64,000 bases of DNA from Maribacter spongiicola (GCF_004364165.1 NZ_SOAY01000010.1:1019098-1083097); one strand, 5' to 3'. Positions 26,388 to 36,594 are shown, counted from the stretch's first letter. Made by a program: numbers and translations. Notes: generated by a model not told the origin, from the letters alone.

Positions 26388-27104
26388 ATGACTTTAAAAG
26401 ATAGAAAACTAGCACAACGTATTTATTTGTATTTAGGGGCTTTGTTTATCACTTCTTTAGTGGTTTCTAACCTTATATTTCAAAAGTTTTTTTATTGGAA
26501 TCCCTTCGGGGATTTCACCGTTTTCGGGGTTTCGCTATTTGAAGTTTCGGTTGGTATTTTACCTTACCCCATAACTTTTTTGATTACTGATCTTATTTCT
26601 GAGATTTATGGTAGAAAGATGGCAAACCAAATTGTTACTGCCGGTATTTTTGCTTCTTTCTTTTCTATGGGTATTATTTTATTGGCAGAAGTAGCCCCAG
26701 CGATTCCTTCTTCACCTATAAATGATGAAACATTTACACAAGTTTTTGCACTGTCGCCAATAGCCGTGTTAGCTTCTATGATAGCTTATTTACTGGCGCA
26801 GTATGTAGATGTGGCTATTTATCATTTCTGGAAAAAATTGACCAAAGGCAAGTATTTATGGTTGCGTAATAATTTTTCTACATTTCTGTCACAATTTCTA
26901 GATACGTTTACCGTTGTGGGGTTGTTATGTGTCTTCAAAGTATTGCCGTGGGATCTTTTTTTCGGACTCGTAGTTAGCGGATTTATTTTTAAGATTTTTA
27001 TAGCATTTTTTGACACCCCTTTTCTCTATTTCTTCGTATATATTATGAGAAAACGTTTTGATCTAAAGCCAAATGAAGAATTGGACTTAGATGTTTTAGA
27101 GTAA
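26388..27104 (+). CDS. Queuosine-precursor transporter, YhhQ/VUT family
   Basis: A 238-residue integral membrane protein of the YhhQ (COG1738) family, which imports the 7-deazaguanine precursors used for queuosine in tRNA. About six hydrophobic segments are visible (12-31, 44-66, 84-104, 119-143, 164-186, 193-215). The conserved features PYPITFLITDLISEIYGRK (near 56-74) and the polar positions in the middle helices are characteristic. It is translated directly after sppA and followed after 30 bases by the AsmA-like gene; the three probably share a transcript without an obvious functional link. Confidence 0.88.
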   Translation: MTLKDRKLAQRIYLYLGALFITSLVVSNLIFQKFFYWNPFGDFTVFGVSLFEVSVGILPYPITFLITDLISEIYGRKMANQIVTAGIFASFFSMGIILLAEVAPAIPSSPINDETFTQVFALSPIAVLASMIAYLLAQYVDVAIYHFWKKLTKGKYLWLRNNFSTFLSQFLDTFTVVGLLCVFKVLPWDLFFGLVVSGFIFKIFIAFFDTPFLYFFVYIMRKRFDLKPNEELDLDVLE

Positions 27105-27134
27105 TAGCATTAATAAACTGTATAAAAATATACG

Positions 27135-29873
27135 ATGGGTAAGAAAATTTTAAAAATTGTTGGGGTACTTTTATTATTAATCATTGTTGTAATTGTTGCG
27201 GCGCCTTTTTTCTTAGAAGCTAAAATTGGCGATATTATTAAAAATAACGTCAATAATAATGTGAATGCTACGCTAGATTTTTCTGAAGCAAATTTAAGTT
27301 TGGTACGAAGTTTTCCGAATGCAGAAGTGAATTTTAAAGATGTAGTTTTAATAAACAAAGCTCCATTTCAAGGTGATACTTTATTTAAAGCAGTAAATTT
27401 AGATTTGACCATGGGTATCATGCAATTGTTTAAAGGTACTGGTGATGCTATTGCCATTAACAATATAAATTTAGATGGCGCCTTAGTCAATATTGTTGTT
27501 GACGAAGAAGAAAATGCTAATTACGATATTGCCATAGCTTCAGAAACTACAACAACTGTTGAAGAGCCAAGTACAACCGACGGATTTGCTTTTGACCTAC
27601 AGTCCTATGAAATAACGAATTCCAGAATTTACTACACCGACAATTCTACTGGTATAACTTTTAAGTTAGATGATTTTCAGCATAAAGGAACTGGAGATTT
27701 ATCATTGGCTACTTCAGAACTTGATACACATACCAATGCTTTTATTTCTTTAGAAATGGATAGTGTAAACTATTTAAACAAGAATAAAATAAAATTAGAT
27801 GCACTTATTGGTATCGATTTAAATGAAAATAAGTACTCTTTTTTAAAGAATGAGGCTTTACTAAACCAACTGCCACTGGTATTCGATGGTTTTGTAAAAC
27901 TTAATGAAACTAATCAAGAAGTAGATTTGACCTTTAAAACTCCCTCGTCAGATTTTAAAAATTTCTTAGGGGTAATTCCTGAAGTTTATTCTAAAGATAT
28001 TGCAACCGTCAGTACTACCGGAGATTTTATCGTTAATGGTAATTTTAGCGGTATTGTTGATGATACCCATATTCCTAAATTTAATATTGAGATTAAATCT
28101 GATAATGCTTCTTTCAAATATCCAGATTTACCGAAAGCGGTTCGTAATGTGTTTTTTGATATTCAATTGAATAATAAGACTGGTGTTACAGAAGATACTT
28201 ATGTCGATATTAATAAGGCTTCTTTTATGATTGATGAAGATAAGTTCAATCTTACTTCACATATTACAGAGCTTATGGGTAATACAAAGGTAAAAGCGCA
28301 TATTGATGGTGCTATGAACTTGGCAAATATTTCAAAAGCTTACCCTGTTCCTGCAGAATATAATTTAAAGGGGTTGTTAAAAGCAGATATTACAACGGCT
28401 TTTGATATGGCATCTGTTGAAAAGCAACAGTACGAGAAAACAAATACAACCGGAGATTTAAGTGTAACCAATTTTGAATATAGTTCAGATGAATTGGCAA
28501 ACCCAGTTAAGTTTAATACCGCAAAATTAACTTTTAATCCAAAGACGGTAACCTTAAATCAATTGAACGGTATCACAGGTACAACCGATTTTGATGCAAC
28601 AGGTACTATCAATAACCTTCTAGGGTTTATGTTCAATGATGAAAAGGTAGAGGGTAATTTCAGCCTTAAATCAAATAGTTTTGCGTTAAGCGATTTTATG
28701 GTTGCTGAAACAAATGCGCCTGCAGCCACAAACGAGAGCAAGTCAAATTCAGGTGAGGTTGTACAAGAAGAAAAAATTAAAATTCCATCTTTTTTAGATG
28801 CGACCATCAATGCAGATGCAAAAAAAGTATTTTATGATGATATCGTGTTAAATGACGTTAAGGGGGTTTTAAAGATTAAAGATGAAACTGCTACTTTAAG
28901 TAATATGACCGCGGGTATGTTTGGGGGTAAAATCGCATTTAATGGCGACGTGTCTACGAAAAATGAGATACCTACTTTTAATATGAAGTTAGATTTAAAT
29001 CAACTTGGTATTCAAGAAACATTTGCTTCTGTTGATTTGTTCAAGACCGTTGCACCCATTGCTAAAATGTTGAACGGTAAATTAACTTCAGACATTTCTT
29101 TGTCAGGTAATTTGACGGACGATTTAATGCCAAATCTTTTATCATTGAGCGGAGACTTGTTTGCTGATATAATGACAGAGGAAGTTAATACCGAAGCCTC
29201 GCCGGTGTTGAGCTCATTGGTTTCGAAATTAAATTTTATAGATCTTAAAGAGTTAAGTCTAAAAGAACTTAAGACTTCATTGTCTTTTAAAGATGGTATC
29301 GTGGTTGTAAAACCATTTACTTTAAACTATAAGGATATTGCCATAAATGTTGATGGGAGCCATTCGTTTGATCAAAAACTGAATTACAAAGCTACTTTGC
29401 AAGTACCTGCGAAATATTTAGGTTCAGATATTACAAAGTTGATTGCTAAAATAGATGATCCTTCTCTGGCTGATTTAACGATACCTGTTGTCGCTAATAT
29501 CGGTGGTCTTTACAATAGCCCTACGGTTACCACAGATATGACGTCTGGTGTTAAGCAATTAACTACTCAGCTTATTGAGGTTGAAAAGCAAAAACTAATT
29601 GCTAAAGGTACCGATAAGGCTAAAGATTTAATTGGTGGTTTAATTAGTGGAAATAAAACAACGACAGATTCTACCAGCCAAAAATCGACGGACACTAAAA
29701 CAGCTGCTAAAGATCTTTTAGGCGGAATCTTATCTACTAAGAAAGATACTGCCGCTACCACATCTGTAAAGAAAGATACAACTCCTGTTAAAACAGAAGA
29801 AGCTGTAAAAGAAAAGGCAAAAGATATCTTAGGTGGCTTATTCGGTAAAAAGAAAAAAGATAGTACTAACTAA
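27135..29873 (+). CDS. AsmA-family envelope protein with a repeated C-terminal tail
   Basis: A 912-residue AsmA-like protein: an N-terminal membrane anchor (residues 7-25) followed by a very long beta-rich periplasmic region, as in the AsmA/TamB-type bridge-like lipid-transport proteins. The conserved AsmA N-terminal part (FSEANLSLVRSFPNAEVNF) and the C-terminal AsmA_2 region are visible. The tail (about 825-912) is low complexity, rich in Thr, Lys and Asp, and carries the unit AKDLIGGL three times (as KAKDLIGGLIS, AAKDLLGGILS and KAKDILGGLFG). Its last 8 bases overlap the convergent DUF2797 gene. A role in outer-membrane lipid homeostasis is inferred from the family. Confidence 0.88.
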   Translation: MGKKILKIVGVLLLLIIVVIVAAPFFLEAKIGDIIKNNVNNNVNATLDFSEANLSLVRSFPNAEVNFKDVVLINKAPFQGDTLFKAVNLDLTMGIMQLFKGTGDAIAINNINLDGALVNIVVDEEENANYDIAIASETTTTVEEPSTTDGFAFDLQSYEITNSRIYYTDNSTGITFKLDDFQHKGTGDLSLATSELDTHTNAFISLEMDSVNYLNKNKIKLDALIGIDLNENKYSFLKNEALLNQLPLVFDGFVKLNETNQEVDLTFKTPSSDFKNFLGVIPEVYSKDIATVSTTGDFIVNGNFSGIVDDTHIPKFNIEIKSDNASFKYPDLPKAVRNVFFDIQLNNKTGVTEDTYVDINKASFMIDEDKFNLTSHITELMGNTKVKAHIDGAMNLANISKAYPVPAEYNLKGLLKADITTAFDMASVEKQQYEKTNTTGDLSVTNFEYSSDELANPVKFNTAKLTFNPKTVTLNQLNGITGTTDFDATGTINNLLGFMFNDEKVEGNFSLKSNSFALSDFMVAETNAPAATNESKSNSGEVVQEEKIKIPSFLDATINADAKKVFYDDIVLNDVKGVLKIKDETATLSNMTAGMFGGKIAFNGDVSTKNEIPTFNMKLDLNQLGIQETFASVDLFKTVAPIAKMLNGKLTSDISLSGNLTDDLMPNLLSLSGDLFADIMTEEVNTEASPVLSSLVSKLNFIDLKELSLKELKTSLSFKDGIVVVKPFTLNYKDIAINVDGSHSFDQKLNYKATLQVPAKYLGSDITKLIAKIDDPSLADLTIPVVANIGGLYNSPTVTTDMTSGVKQLTTQLIEVEKQKLIAKGTDKAKDLIGGLISGNKTTTDSTSQKSTDTKTAAKDLLGGILSTKKDTAATTSVKKDTTPVKTEEAVKEKAKDILGGLFGKKKKDSTN

Positions 29874-30660
29874 TAGTTAAGCCTACGTAATAACCTTCGC
29901 TACCTCTTACATTGAAAACGGTGTTGTCTTCAAAGATGAGGTATTGACCTTTAATACCTTTTAGCTTACCTTCAAAAGTGGGAGTTTTACTTAGGTTTAA
30001 ACTTTTTACTTTGGTTGGATACTGAAGTACCGGGAATTCCAATTCGGTTTCTGTATTAGAATCTAAAAAATAGGGTAGTGCCTCTTCGGGTATATATTGT
30101 TTTAGTCTATCGCGCCATTCTTGAAGATTTTCATCAACAACTGTATTAGTAAGCATGGTGCGCCAATTGGTTTTGTCGCCCACATGGTCTTTTAGGGCAA
30201 CTTCTGTTATGCCAGCTAAATACCTATTTGGTACTTCTACAATTTCAATTGCTTCATGAGCACCTTGGTCAATCCATCTTGTTGGTATTTGCCCTTTTCT
30301 GGTTACACCTACTTTTACATTGCTAGAATTGGCTAAGTATACAATATGTGGTTGTAATTGCACTTTTTTTTCATATGCTAAATCTCGGTCTTCTTGGTCT
30401 AAGTGCGCTTTGCTTAATTCTGGGCGCATGATCCAATCTCCGGCAGATGGAATTTCAAAAAAGCAAGTTCTACAAAATCCTTGTCTATAAATAGGTCGAT
30501 CATTACTGCAATTTAGACATTGGTGCTTAATGAAATTTACTTTTACATTTTTGTCCAAAACTTGATTTACATTCAAAAAGTCAGATTCGAACAACATATA
30601 ATATTGAATTGGACTTCCTATTTCTGTCTGCATTTTTCTAAGTACTCCCTCGTATTGCAT
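29866..30660 (-). CDS. DUF2797 family protein
   Basis: A 264-residue protein of the uncharacterised DUF2797 family. Residues 48-66 hold a zinc-ribbon-like set, C-L-N-C followed by C-R-T-C. Downstream, the stretch HIVYLANSSNVKVGVTRKG, then RWIDQGA, resembles the first strands and helix of a GIY-YIG nuclease fold (Tyr in the first strand, Lys-x-Gly-x-Thr-Arg in the second). No experimental role is known to me. A TATCTTTG box on the minus strand (30725-30732) is its likely promoter, shared back to back with the GH3 gene. It overlaps the asmA-like gene by 8 bases at the 3' end. Confidence 0.85.
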   Translation of the reverse strand: MQYEGVLRKMQTEIGSPIQYYMLFESDFLNVNQVLDKNVKVNFIKHQCLNCSNDRPIYRQGFCRTCFFEIPSAGDWIMRPELSKAHLDQEDRDLAYEKKVQLQPHIVYLANSSNVKVGVTRKGQIPTRWIDQGAHEAIEIVEVPNRYLAGITEVALKDHVGDKTNWRTMLTNTVVDENLQEWRDRLKQYIPEEALPYFLDSNTETELEFPVLQYPTKVKSLNLSKTPTFEGKLKGIKGQYLIFEDNTVFNVRGSEGYYVGLTIS

Positions 30661-30710
30661 GTAATTTCGGCTTATTGAATGTTCAATTTGAAAATGATAG
30701 TAAGATGCCC

Positions 30711-30732
30711 TACTTTTAGCAATACAAAGATA
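30711..30732. promoter_or_regulatory. Overlapping divergent promoter boxes for DUF2797 and GH3 genes
   Basis: CAAAGATA at 30725-30732 is TATCTTTG on the minus strand (exact TAnnTTTG) for the DUF2797 gene. TACTTTTA just before it (about 30711-30719) is a 7/8 match on the plus strand for the GH3 gene. The two boxes nearly abut, so the transcripts may compete. Confidence 0.55.
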
Positions 30733-30739
30733 CCTATAA

Positions 30740-32254
30740 ATGCCAATTACCCTATTTAATTCAATTGCCTCTTGGTTACTGAAAAAACGTTTTCATCAAA
30801 TAGAACTTTTTTTAAAATATCCTGAAGAGGTACAAGAAGAGGTTTTATTGCAATTGCTTGAATTTGCCGAAGACACTGAAATTGGTAGAACATATGATTT
30901 TGATTCGATAGGTTCATATGCAGATTTTAAAGAACGCTTACCTATAGTTTCTTATGAAGAAATTCAGCCTATAATTGAACGTACTAGAAAAGGGGAGCAA
31001 AATTTATTTTGGCCCACTAAAGTAAAATTATTTGCTAAAAGTAGTGGCACTACAGATGCGAAAAGCAAGTTTATACCTGTGAGCGGTGAGGCTTTAGAAG
31101 ATTGTCATTACAAATCCAGCAAAGATTTATTGTGCCTGTATCTGAATAATAACGAAAATTCACAATTATTTACGGGTAAGAGTTTGCGTTTAGGTGGTAG
31201 TAAGGAGTTGTACGAGGATAATGGGTCGTTATTTGGTGACTTATCTGCAATTCTTATAGATAACATGCCTTTGTGGGCAGAGTACAGTAGCACGCCTAGT
31301 AATAAGGTTTCTTTAATGAGCGAATGGGAGAGTAAGCTAATGGCTATCATTCATGAAAGTGTTCAAGAAAATGTAACTAGTTTGGCTGGTGTACCATCTT
31401 GGATGTTGGTATTAATGAACAAAGTACTTGAAGAAACTGGTAATGAGAATCTGTTTCAAGTTTGGGAAAATTTAGAAGTGTACTTTCACGGTGGTGTAAA
31501 TTTTAGTCCTTATAAAGAGCAATACAAAAAAATACTACCGAATAATGATTTCAGGTACTACGAAATTTATAATGCCTCTGAAGGTTTTTTTGCTATTCAA
31601 GACAGAAATGGTGCAGATGATTTGCTCTTGATGTTGGACTATGGAATTTTCTATGAGTTTATACCTATGGATGTTTATGGCGCTTTAAATGAAGAGGCGA
31701 TTGCTCTATGGGATGTTGAGTTGGGTGTAAATTATGCTATAGTAATTACTACAAATTCAGGTTTGTGGAGATATAGAATTGGGGATACCGTTCGTTTTAC
31801 TTCTAAAAGTCCATATCGTATTAAAGTATCCGGTCGTACCAAACATCATATTAATGTGTTTGGTGAAGAATTGATTATCGAAAATGCAGAAGAGGCATTA
31901 AAAATAGCCTGTGCAAAAACGGGAGCTGAAATTATAGATTATACTGCCGGACCTATTTTTATGGTAGGTAAAGAAAAAGGTGCCCATGAGTGGATAATGG
32001 AATTTAGAACCCTACCACAAGATTTCAGCGCCTTCGTAGAGATTTTTGATAATGCCTTAAAATCTCTAAATTCAGATTATGAAGCCAAAAGGTTAAATAA
32101 TATTACACTGAACTCTCCTTTGGTACACATAGCACGAGAGAACTTGTTTTATGATTGGTTGAAGTTAAATGATAAACTTGGAGGGCAGCATAAAATTCCT
32201 AGATTATCAAATAAGAGAGATTATTTAGAAGAACTTTTACGAATAAACAAGTAA
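30740..32254 (+). CDS. GH3-family acyl-adenylating protein
   Basis: A 504-residue member of the GH3 auxin-responsive-promoter family, part of the ANL adenylate-forming superfamily. The ATP-binding motif I is KSSGTTDAKSKFIPV (near 95-109, a P-loop-like SSGTT), the Y-x-A-S-E-G motif appears as YNASEGFFA (near 277-285), and the GLWRYRIGDTV segment (near 345-355) supplies the motif III residues. Plant GH3 enzymes conjugate amino acids to hormones; bacterial homologues have unknown substrates. Length and motifs are complete. It is monocistronic. Confidence 0.87.
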   Translation: MPITLFNSIASWLLKKRFHQIELFLKYPEEVQEEVLLQLLEFAEDTEIGRTYDFDSIGSYADFKERLPIVSYEEIQPIIERTRKGEQNLFWPTKVKLFAKSSGTTDAKSKFIPVSGEALEDCHYKSSKDLLCLYLNNNENSQLFTGKSLRLGGSKELYEDNGSLFGDLSAILIDNMPLWAEYSSTPSNKVSLMSEWESKLMAIIHESVQENVTSLAGVPSWMLVLMNKVLEETGNENLFQVWENLEVYFHGGVNFSPYKEQYKKILPNNDFRYYEIYNASEGFFAIQDRNGADDLLLMLDYGIFYEFIPMDVYGALNEEAIALWDVELGVNYAIVITTNSGLWRYRIGDTVRFTSKSPYRIKVSGRTKHHINVFGEELIIENAEEALKIACAKTGAEIIDYTAGPIFMVGKEKGAHEWIMEFRTLPQDFSAFVEIFDNALKSLNSDYEAKRLNNITLNSPLVHIARENLFYDWLKLNDKLGGQHKIPRLSNKRDYLEELLRINK

Positions 32255-32507
32255 TTATCTCTATTCATACCAAATATTAACCTAATCACAACAATTTTAC
32301 ATATTTCCTCATTGCTTGCCATACATTTGCCTTAGTTAAGGTGGCTTTTACCTTACAACACAATTGTAGCTTTTTTAGTTCTAATAAGTATCAATATTTG
32401 GGACTACAACGATATTTTTAACCCGCTAAACAATTAAATTGTTGTAAGTGCAGTTATTATTTCAACTTGCTGAAGCAAAACTTAACCAAACTATAAATAC
32501 TATTATT

Positions 32508-33065
32508 ATGGCAGACAAATTAGTGATCGTTTCCGACATGTGGGGCGCTAAGAAAGGTTTATGGATTACTTCATATTTAGGGTATCTACAACAATATTTT
32601 GACATAACTTTTTACGATAGTCAACAACTGGCAAATCTAGATATTCTTATTCAAACTGAAGAGAATGTTCACAATGCTTTTATAGAGGGCGGTACAGATA
32701 CTGCTGCATCTCATTTATTAAAAAAAGAAACAGAAGCTTGTTATTATCTTGCTTTTAGTACCGGCGCCACCATTGTTTGGGAAGCTGCTAAGAGGGGTTT
32801 ACCAGTAAAGTCTTTATATGGTGTATCTCCTACGAGAATACGTAAAAATAATGATCGTCCTAATGTACCTTTTCAATTGGTGTACGGAGCTAATGATGAG
32901 TTTAAACCAAGCGATGAATGGGCAAATAAATTAGGGATAGATATGGAAGTATTACCTAATTACGGACATACATTATACACCGATGAGAAAATCATTCAGA
33001 AAGTATGTATGGATCTATTGCAAGAAGTAACACAAATTACACCACAAATTAAAAAAGTGGTTTGA
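32508..33065 (+). CDS. Alpha/beta-hydrolase-like protein of unknown substrate
   Basis: A 185-residue compact protein (MADKLVIVSDMWGAKKG start). A strand, then a possible nucleophile-elbow-like segment (LAFSTGATIVWEAA, Ser in the FSTGA turn), and a late PNYGHTLY (possible catalytic His) with the preceding YGANDE Asp give a plausible serine-hydrolase triad. The elbow lacks the normal GxSxG form, so activity is uncertain. I chose ATG at 32508; an in-frame GTG at 32448 would add 20 residues that do not look conserved. The 253 bases upstream hold no other gene; an imperfect palindrome ACAATTAAATTGT is near 32431. A strong terminator follows. Confidence 0.7.
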   Translation: MADKLVIVSDMWGAKKGLWITSYLGYLQQYFDITFYDSQQLANLDILIQTEENVHNAFIEGGTDTAASHLLKKETEACYYLAFSTGATIVWEAAKRGLPVKSLYGVSPTRIRKNNDRPNVPFQLVYGANDEFKPSDEWANKLGIDMEVLPNYGHTLYTDEKIIQKVCMDLLQEVTQITPQIKKVV

Positions 33066-33087
33066 GATAAATAAAAGTACAAAGCAT

Positions 33088-33121
33088 AAAAAAAGCGAAG
33101 ATGTAAATCTTCGCTTTTTTT
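33088..33121. terminator. Bidirectional intrinsic terminator
   Basis: Stem AGCGAAGAT / ATCTTCGCT with loop GTAA, flanked by A and T runs on opposite sides, lies between two convergent genes (hydrolase-like gene and clpX) and can serve both. Confidence 0.88.
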
Positions 33122-33144
33122 GTATTCTATTTTTTACTATAGTA

Positions 33145-34380
33145 TTATGAAACAGCCTTTAGCTTTTTAATGGTATCGTGAGATAGCATTTCTTCGGCAT
33201 AAGGTTTTGTTACTTTGAAGTTTTTATCACTTGTACTTGGCATTTCGAACATTGCGTCAGTAAAAATGGCTTCACATAAAGATCTTAAACCTCTAGCTCC
33301 AAGTTTATACTCTATTGCTTTTTCTACGATATAATCTAAAGCTTGGTCTGTAATGGTGAAGGTAATATCATCCATTGCAAATAACTTCTCATATTGTTTT
33401 ATAATCGCATTTTTGGGCTCGGTTAATATAGCTCTTAATGTCTTCTTGTCTAACGGATTCATGTGCGTAAGAACAGGAAGCCTACCAATAATTTCAGGTA
33501 TAAGTCCAAAATCTTTCAAATCTCTTGGTATAATGTATTGTAATAAATTACTATCATCTAAAAAACTATCGGATTTTGAAGCGCTATAACCAACAGCTTG
33601 CATATTCAAACGTTTTGTAATAGCACGTTCGATACCATCAAAAGCTCCACCGGCAATAAATAAGATATTTTCGGTATTTACTTCTATAAATTTCTGGTCT
33701 GGGTGCTTTCTTCCTCCTTTTGGTGGAACATTCACAACTGTACCTTCTAACAATTTTAAAAGACCTTGTTGAACACCTTCCCCAGATACATCTCTTGTTA
33801 TAGAGGGATTATCACCTTTACGCGCAATTTTATCGATTTCATCAATAAAAACGATACCTCGTTCTGCTTTTTCAAGATTGTAATCTGCTGCTTGTAAAAG
33901 ACGGGTAAGAATACTTTCTACATCTTCACCAACATAACCGGCTTCGGTCAATACTGTAGCATCAACAATGGCTAATGGTACATTAAGCAATTTAGCAATG
34001 GTCTTTGCCATAAGGGTTTTACCGGTACCGGTTTGCCCAACCATTACAATGTTACTTTTTTGAATTTCTATATCATCCTCTTTTGAAGAAGGTTGTAGTA
34101 ACCTTTTGTAGTGGTTATAAACAGCTACAGACATTACCTTTTTAGTACGATCTTGCCCAATGATAAAAGTGTCTAAAAATTCTTTTATTTCTTGTGGTTT
34201 TTTTAGAACAAGTTCAGAAGAAAGATCATTGGTCTTTGTCTGTTTTGACTCTTCGGCAACAATACCGTGAGCTTGCTCAATACAGCGATCACAAATATGG
34301 GCATCAAGACCAGCAATCAATAAATTGGTTTCTGGCTTTTTTCTGCCGCAAAATGAACACTCTAAATTTTCCTTTGCCAT
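33145..34380 (-). CDS. clpX: ClpX, ATPase subunit of the ClpXP protease
   Basis: ClpX unfolds tagged substrates and feeds them into ClpP. The N-terminal zinc-binding domain shows C9-x2-C12 and C-D-R-C (30-33). The AAA+ core follows with Walker A GQTGTGKT (near 115-122), Walker [12 protein letters not shown] (near 177-187) and the RGLRSLCE sensor-2 Arg region. The IGF-type ClpP-contact loop cannot be pinned with certainty. Length 411 is normal. It is third in the minus-strand set tig-clpP-clpX. Confidence 0.97.
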   Translation of the reverse strand: MAKENLECSFCGRKKPETNLLIAGLDAHICDRCIEQAHGIVAEESKQTKTNDLSSELVLKKPQEIKEFLDTFIIGQDRTKKVMSVAVYNHYKRLLQPSSKEDDIEIQKSNIVMVGQTGTGKTLMAKTIAKLLNVPLAIVDATVLTEAGYVGEDVESILTRLLQAADYNLEKAERGIVFIDEIDKIARKGDNPSITRDVSGEGVQQGLLKLLEGTVVNVPPKGGRKHPDQKFIEVNTENILFIAGGAFDGIERAITKRLNMQAVGYSASKSDSFLDDSNLLQYIIPRDLKDFGLIPEIIGRLPVLTHMNPLDKKTLRAILTEPKNAIIKQYEKLFAMDDITFTITDQALDYIVEKAIEYKLGARGLRSLCEAIFTDAMFEMPSTSDKNFKVTKPYAEEMLSHDTIKKLKAVS

Positions 34381-34467
34381 TATCTATCTTCTCTATTCTA
34401 TTCCTTAACGATCAAAAATCGTTTTTGGTTTAAAAATCATTAATTTATTTGATTCAATTAGTCGGGT

Positions 34468-35148
34468 TTACTTCTTTTCCCTTACCAAAATTTCATCAAT
34501 CATACCGTATTTAAGAGCTTCGTCGGCTTTCATCCAATAATCACGGTCACTATCATCACGAACTTTTTCAATATCTGTGCCCGAGTGGTCAGCGATAATC
34601 TGATATAATTCGTCTTTAAGCTTCAAAATCTCTCTAGCTGTAATTTCAATATCACTCGCTTGCCCTTGCGCACCCCCAAGTGGTTGGTGAATCATAACGC
34701 GAGAGTGTTGCAAACCACTACGTTTACCTTTTTCACCTGCACATAAAAGAACGGCTCCCATAGAAGCGGCCATACCTGTACAAATAGTAGCAACGTCAGG
34801 AGTGATAAACTGCATAGTGTCATAAATACCTAAACCTGCATATACACTACCACCTGGAGAGTTGATATAAATTTGAATATCTTTTTTAGCGTCAACACTT
34901 GCTAAAAACAATAATTGTGCTTGAATAATGTTGGCTACTTGGTCATTAATACCAGTACCCATAAAAATGATGCGATCCATCATTAAACGCGAATAAACGT
35001 CCATTGCAACAATGTTCATAGAACGCTCTTCAATAATGTTTGGCGTCATGTTCGTCGGGTACATGCTGCTCATTATAGAATCGTAATAAGTGCTGCTAAT
35101 GCCTTGATCGTTTATAGCGAAATTCTTGAATTCTTTTCCGTAATCCAT
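34468..35148 (-). CDS. clpP: ClpP, proteolytic subunit of the ClpXP protease
   Basis: The catalytic triad is complete: Ser129 in GMAASMGA, His154 in RVMIHQPLGG, and Asp203 in SDRDYWM. Length 226 is normal and includes a 30-residue N-terminal extension that is probably processed, as in other ClpP proteins. It lies downstream of tig (88 bases, with a hairpin between) and upstream of clpX (87 bases). Confidence 0.97.
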   Translation of the reverse strand: MDYGKEFKNFAINDQGISSTYYDSIMSSMYPTNMTPNIIEERSMNIVAMDVYSRLMMDRIIFMGTGINDQVANIIQAQLLFLASVDAKKDIQIYINSPGGSVYAGLGIYDTMQFITPDVATICTGMAASMGAVLLCAGEKGKRSGLQHSRVMIHQPLGGAQGQASDIEITAREILKLKDELYQIIADHSGTDIEKVRDDSDRDYWMKADEALKYGMIDEILVREKK

Positions 35149-35177
35149 AAATTGTATGTCTATATTTTAGAGTAAAA

Positions 35178-35209
35178 AAAGGTGCCGAAAATTTTATTTC
35201 CGGCACCGT
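35178..35209 (-). terminator. Terminator or attenuator between tig and clpP
   Basis: GGTGCCG (35181-35187) pairs with CGGCACC (35201-35207), and a T run follows on the minus strand. It would end or attenuate the tig transcript before clpP. Confidence 0.75.
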
Positions 35210-35236
35210 AAAGATACTTAATTTATTGTTTGGAAT

Positions 35237-36559
35237 TTATCCGTAAACTTCTTTCACGAAATTTTCATAGGTAACTTCCTTTGTCTTAAGGTTTGCCTTT
35301 TCTTTGTAAAGATTTAATAATTTCTGACTCATCAATTGTTCTGATAGTCTTTTTACTTCATCTTGGTTACCAAGAACTCTTGCGGCAATACTATCTAATT
35401 CTTCTTCTTTAGGGTCTAACTGACCGAATTGCGCCATTTGAGAACGAATAAATCCTTTAGAGAATTCTTTCAATTCATCAAACTGAACTTGTAACTCGTT
35501 TTCACGAATTATTTTACCTTCAATAAGTTGGTAACGTAAACCTTTTTCAGATTTAGCATATTCTTCAACAGCTTGTTCTTCAGATAAAGGCTCTTCACCT
35601 GTCATTTGAATCCACTTGGTTAAAAAACCGGTTGGTAATTCAAATTTGGTGTTGTCAATAAAGTATTCAGTAACGTCGTTCAATAATTTTTGATCGGACT
35701 GTTGCTCGAATTGCTTTTCAGAATCTTCTTTGATACGTTCTTTTAATTCCTTTTCAGATTTTACGCTGTCAGGGCCAAAAAGTTTATCGAATAACTCTTG
35801 ATTTAATTCAGCAGCTTCTCTTTCGTTAATTTCAGAAATAGTGAAAGTAACTTCGGTATCTAATGATTCAGCTTTTTGTTTATCAATGCCTAATGCACTT
35901 GATAACATATAATCTTCATTAAATAGACCTTTTGTTTTTAAAGTAACAACATCCCCAACTTTTTTACCTTGTAGGGCATCTATAGCTTTTTTACTTTTCA
36001 ACTTATCAGTTTCAAGCATGGTTTTGTTATCGATTTCTTCAGCCTCGTTAGTGAAAGTGCCGCTTACTTCATCATTCTTGCCAACAACATCTTTGCTTAT
36101 AAGCTTGCCATATTGCTTTTGAATACGCTCAACTTGCTCGTCGATCATTTTCTTGTCTGCAACTATTTTATACTGGGTAATCGCATTTTTTGTTTTCAAT
36201 GAAACTTCAAAATTAGGCGCTAAACCTAATTCGAACTCAAATGCCAACTCTTCTTTATCCCAATCAAAATTATCTTGTTGTTTTGGTAAAGGGTTACCAA
36301 GAACATCTAATTTCTCTTCGGTTAAATATTTGTTTAGATTGTCTTGCAACAATTTATTTACTTCATCAACCAATACAGCTTTACCATATTGCTTCTTTAT
36401 TAGGCCCATAGGAACTTGACCTTTTCTAAAGCCAGGAATATTAGCTTGTTTTCTATAATCCTTTAAAATGGTATCTACCTTGTCTTGGTAATCTTCTTTT
36501 GTGATAGCAACTTTAACTACTGCATTTAAATCGTCTATCTGCTCTTTCGTAATATTCAT
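35237..36559 (-). CDS. tig: Trigger factor (ribosome-associated chaperone)
   Basis: A 440-residue trigger factor. The N-terminal ribosome-binding region carries a form of the signature loop, IPGFRKGQVP (near 38-47). A divergent PPIase-like middle domain and a helical C-terminal arm follow. The PPIase domain has lost the typical FKBP signature, as often in Bacteroidota. It heads the proteostasis group tig-clpP-clpX. A strong promoter pair lies upstream. Confidence 0.95.
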   Translation of the reverse strand: MNITKEQIDDLNAVVKVAITKEDYQDKVDTILKDYRKQANIPGFRKGQVPMGLIKKQYGKAVLVDEVNKLLQDNLNKYLTEEKLDVLGNPLPKQQDNFDWDKEELAFEFELGLAPNFEVSLKTKNAITQYKIVADKKMIDEQVERIQKQYGKLISKDVVGKNDEVSGTFTNEAEEIDNKTMLETDKLKSKKAIDALQGKKVGDVVTLKTKGLFNEDYMLSSALGIDKQKAESLDTEVTFTISEINEREAAELNQELFDKLFGPDSVKSEKELKERIKEDSEKQFEQQSDQKLLNDVTEYFIDNTKFELPTGFLTKWIQMTGEEPLSEEQAVEEYAKSEKGLRYQLIEGKIIRENELQVQFDELKEFSKGFIRSQMAQFGQLDPKEEELDSIAARVLGNQDEVKRLSEQLMSQKLLNLYKEKANLKTKEVTYENFVKEVYG

Positions 36560-36594
36560 TCCTTAATATCTATTTGCATGTATAAAATGGGATG

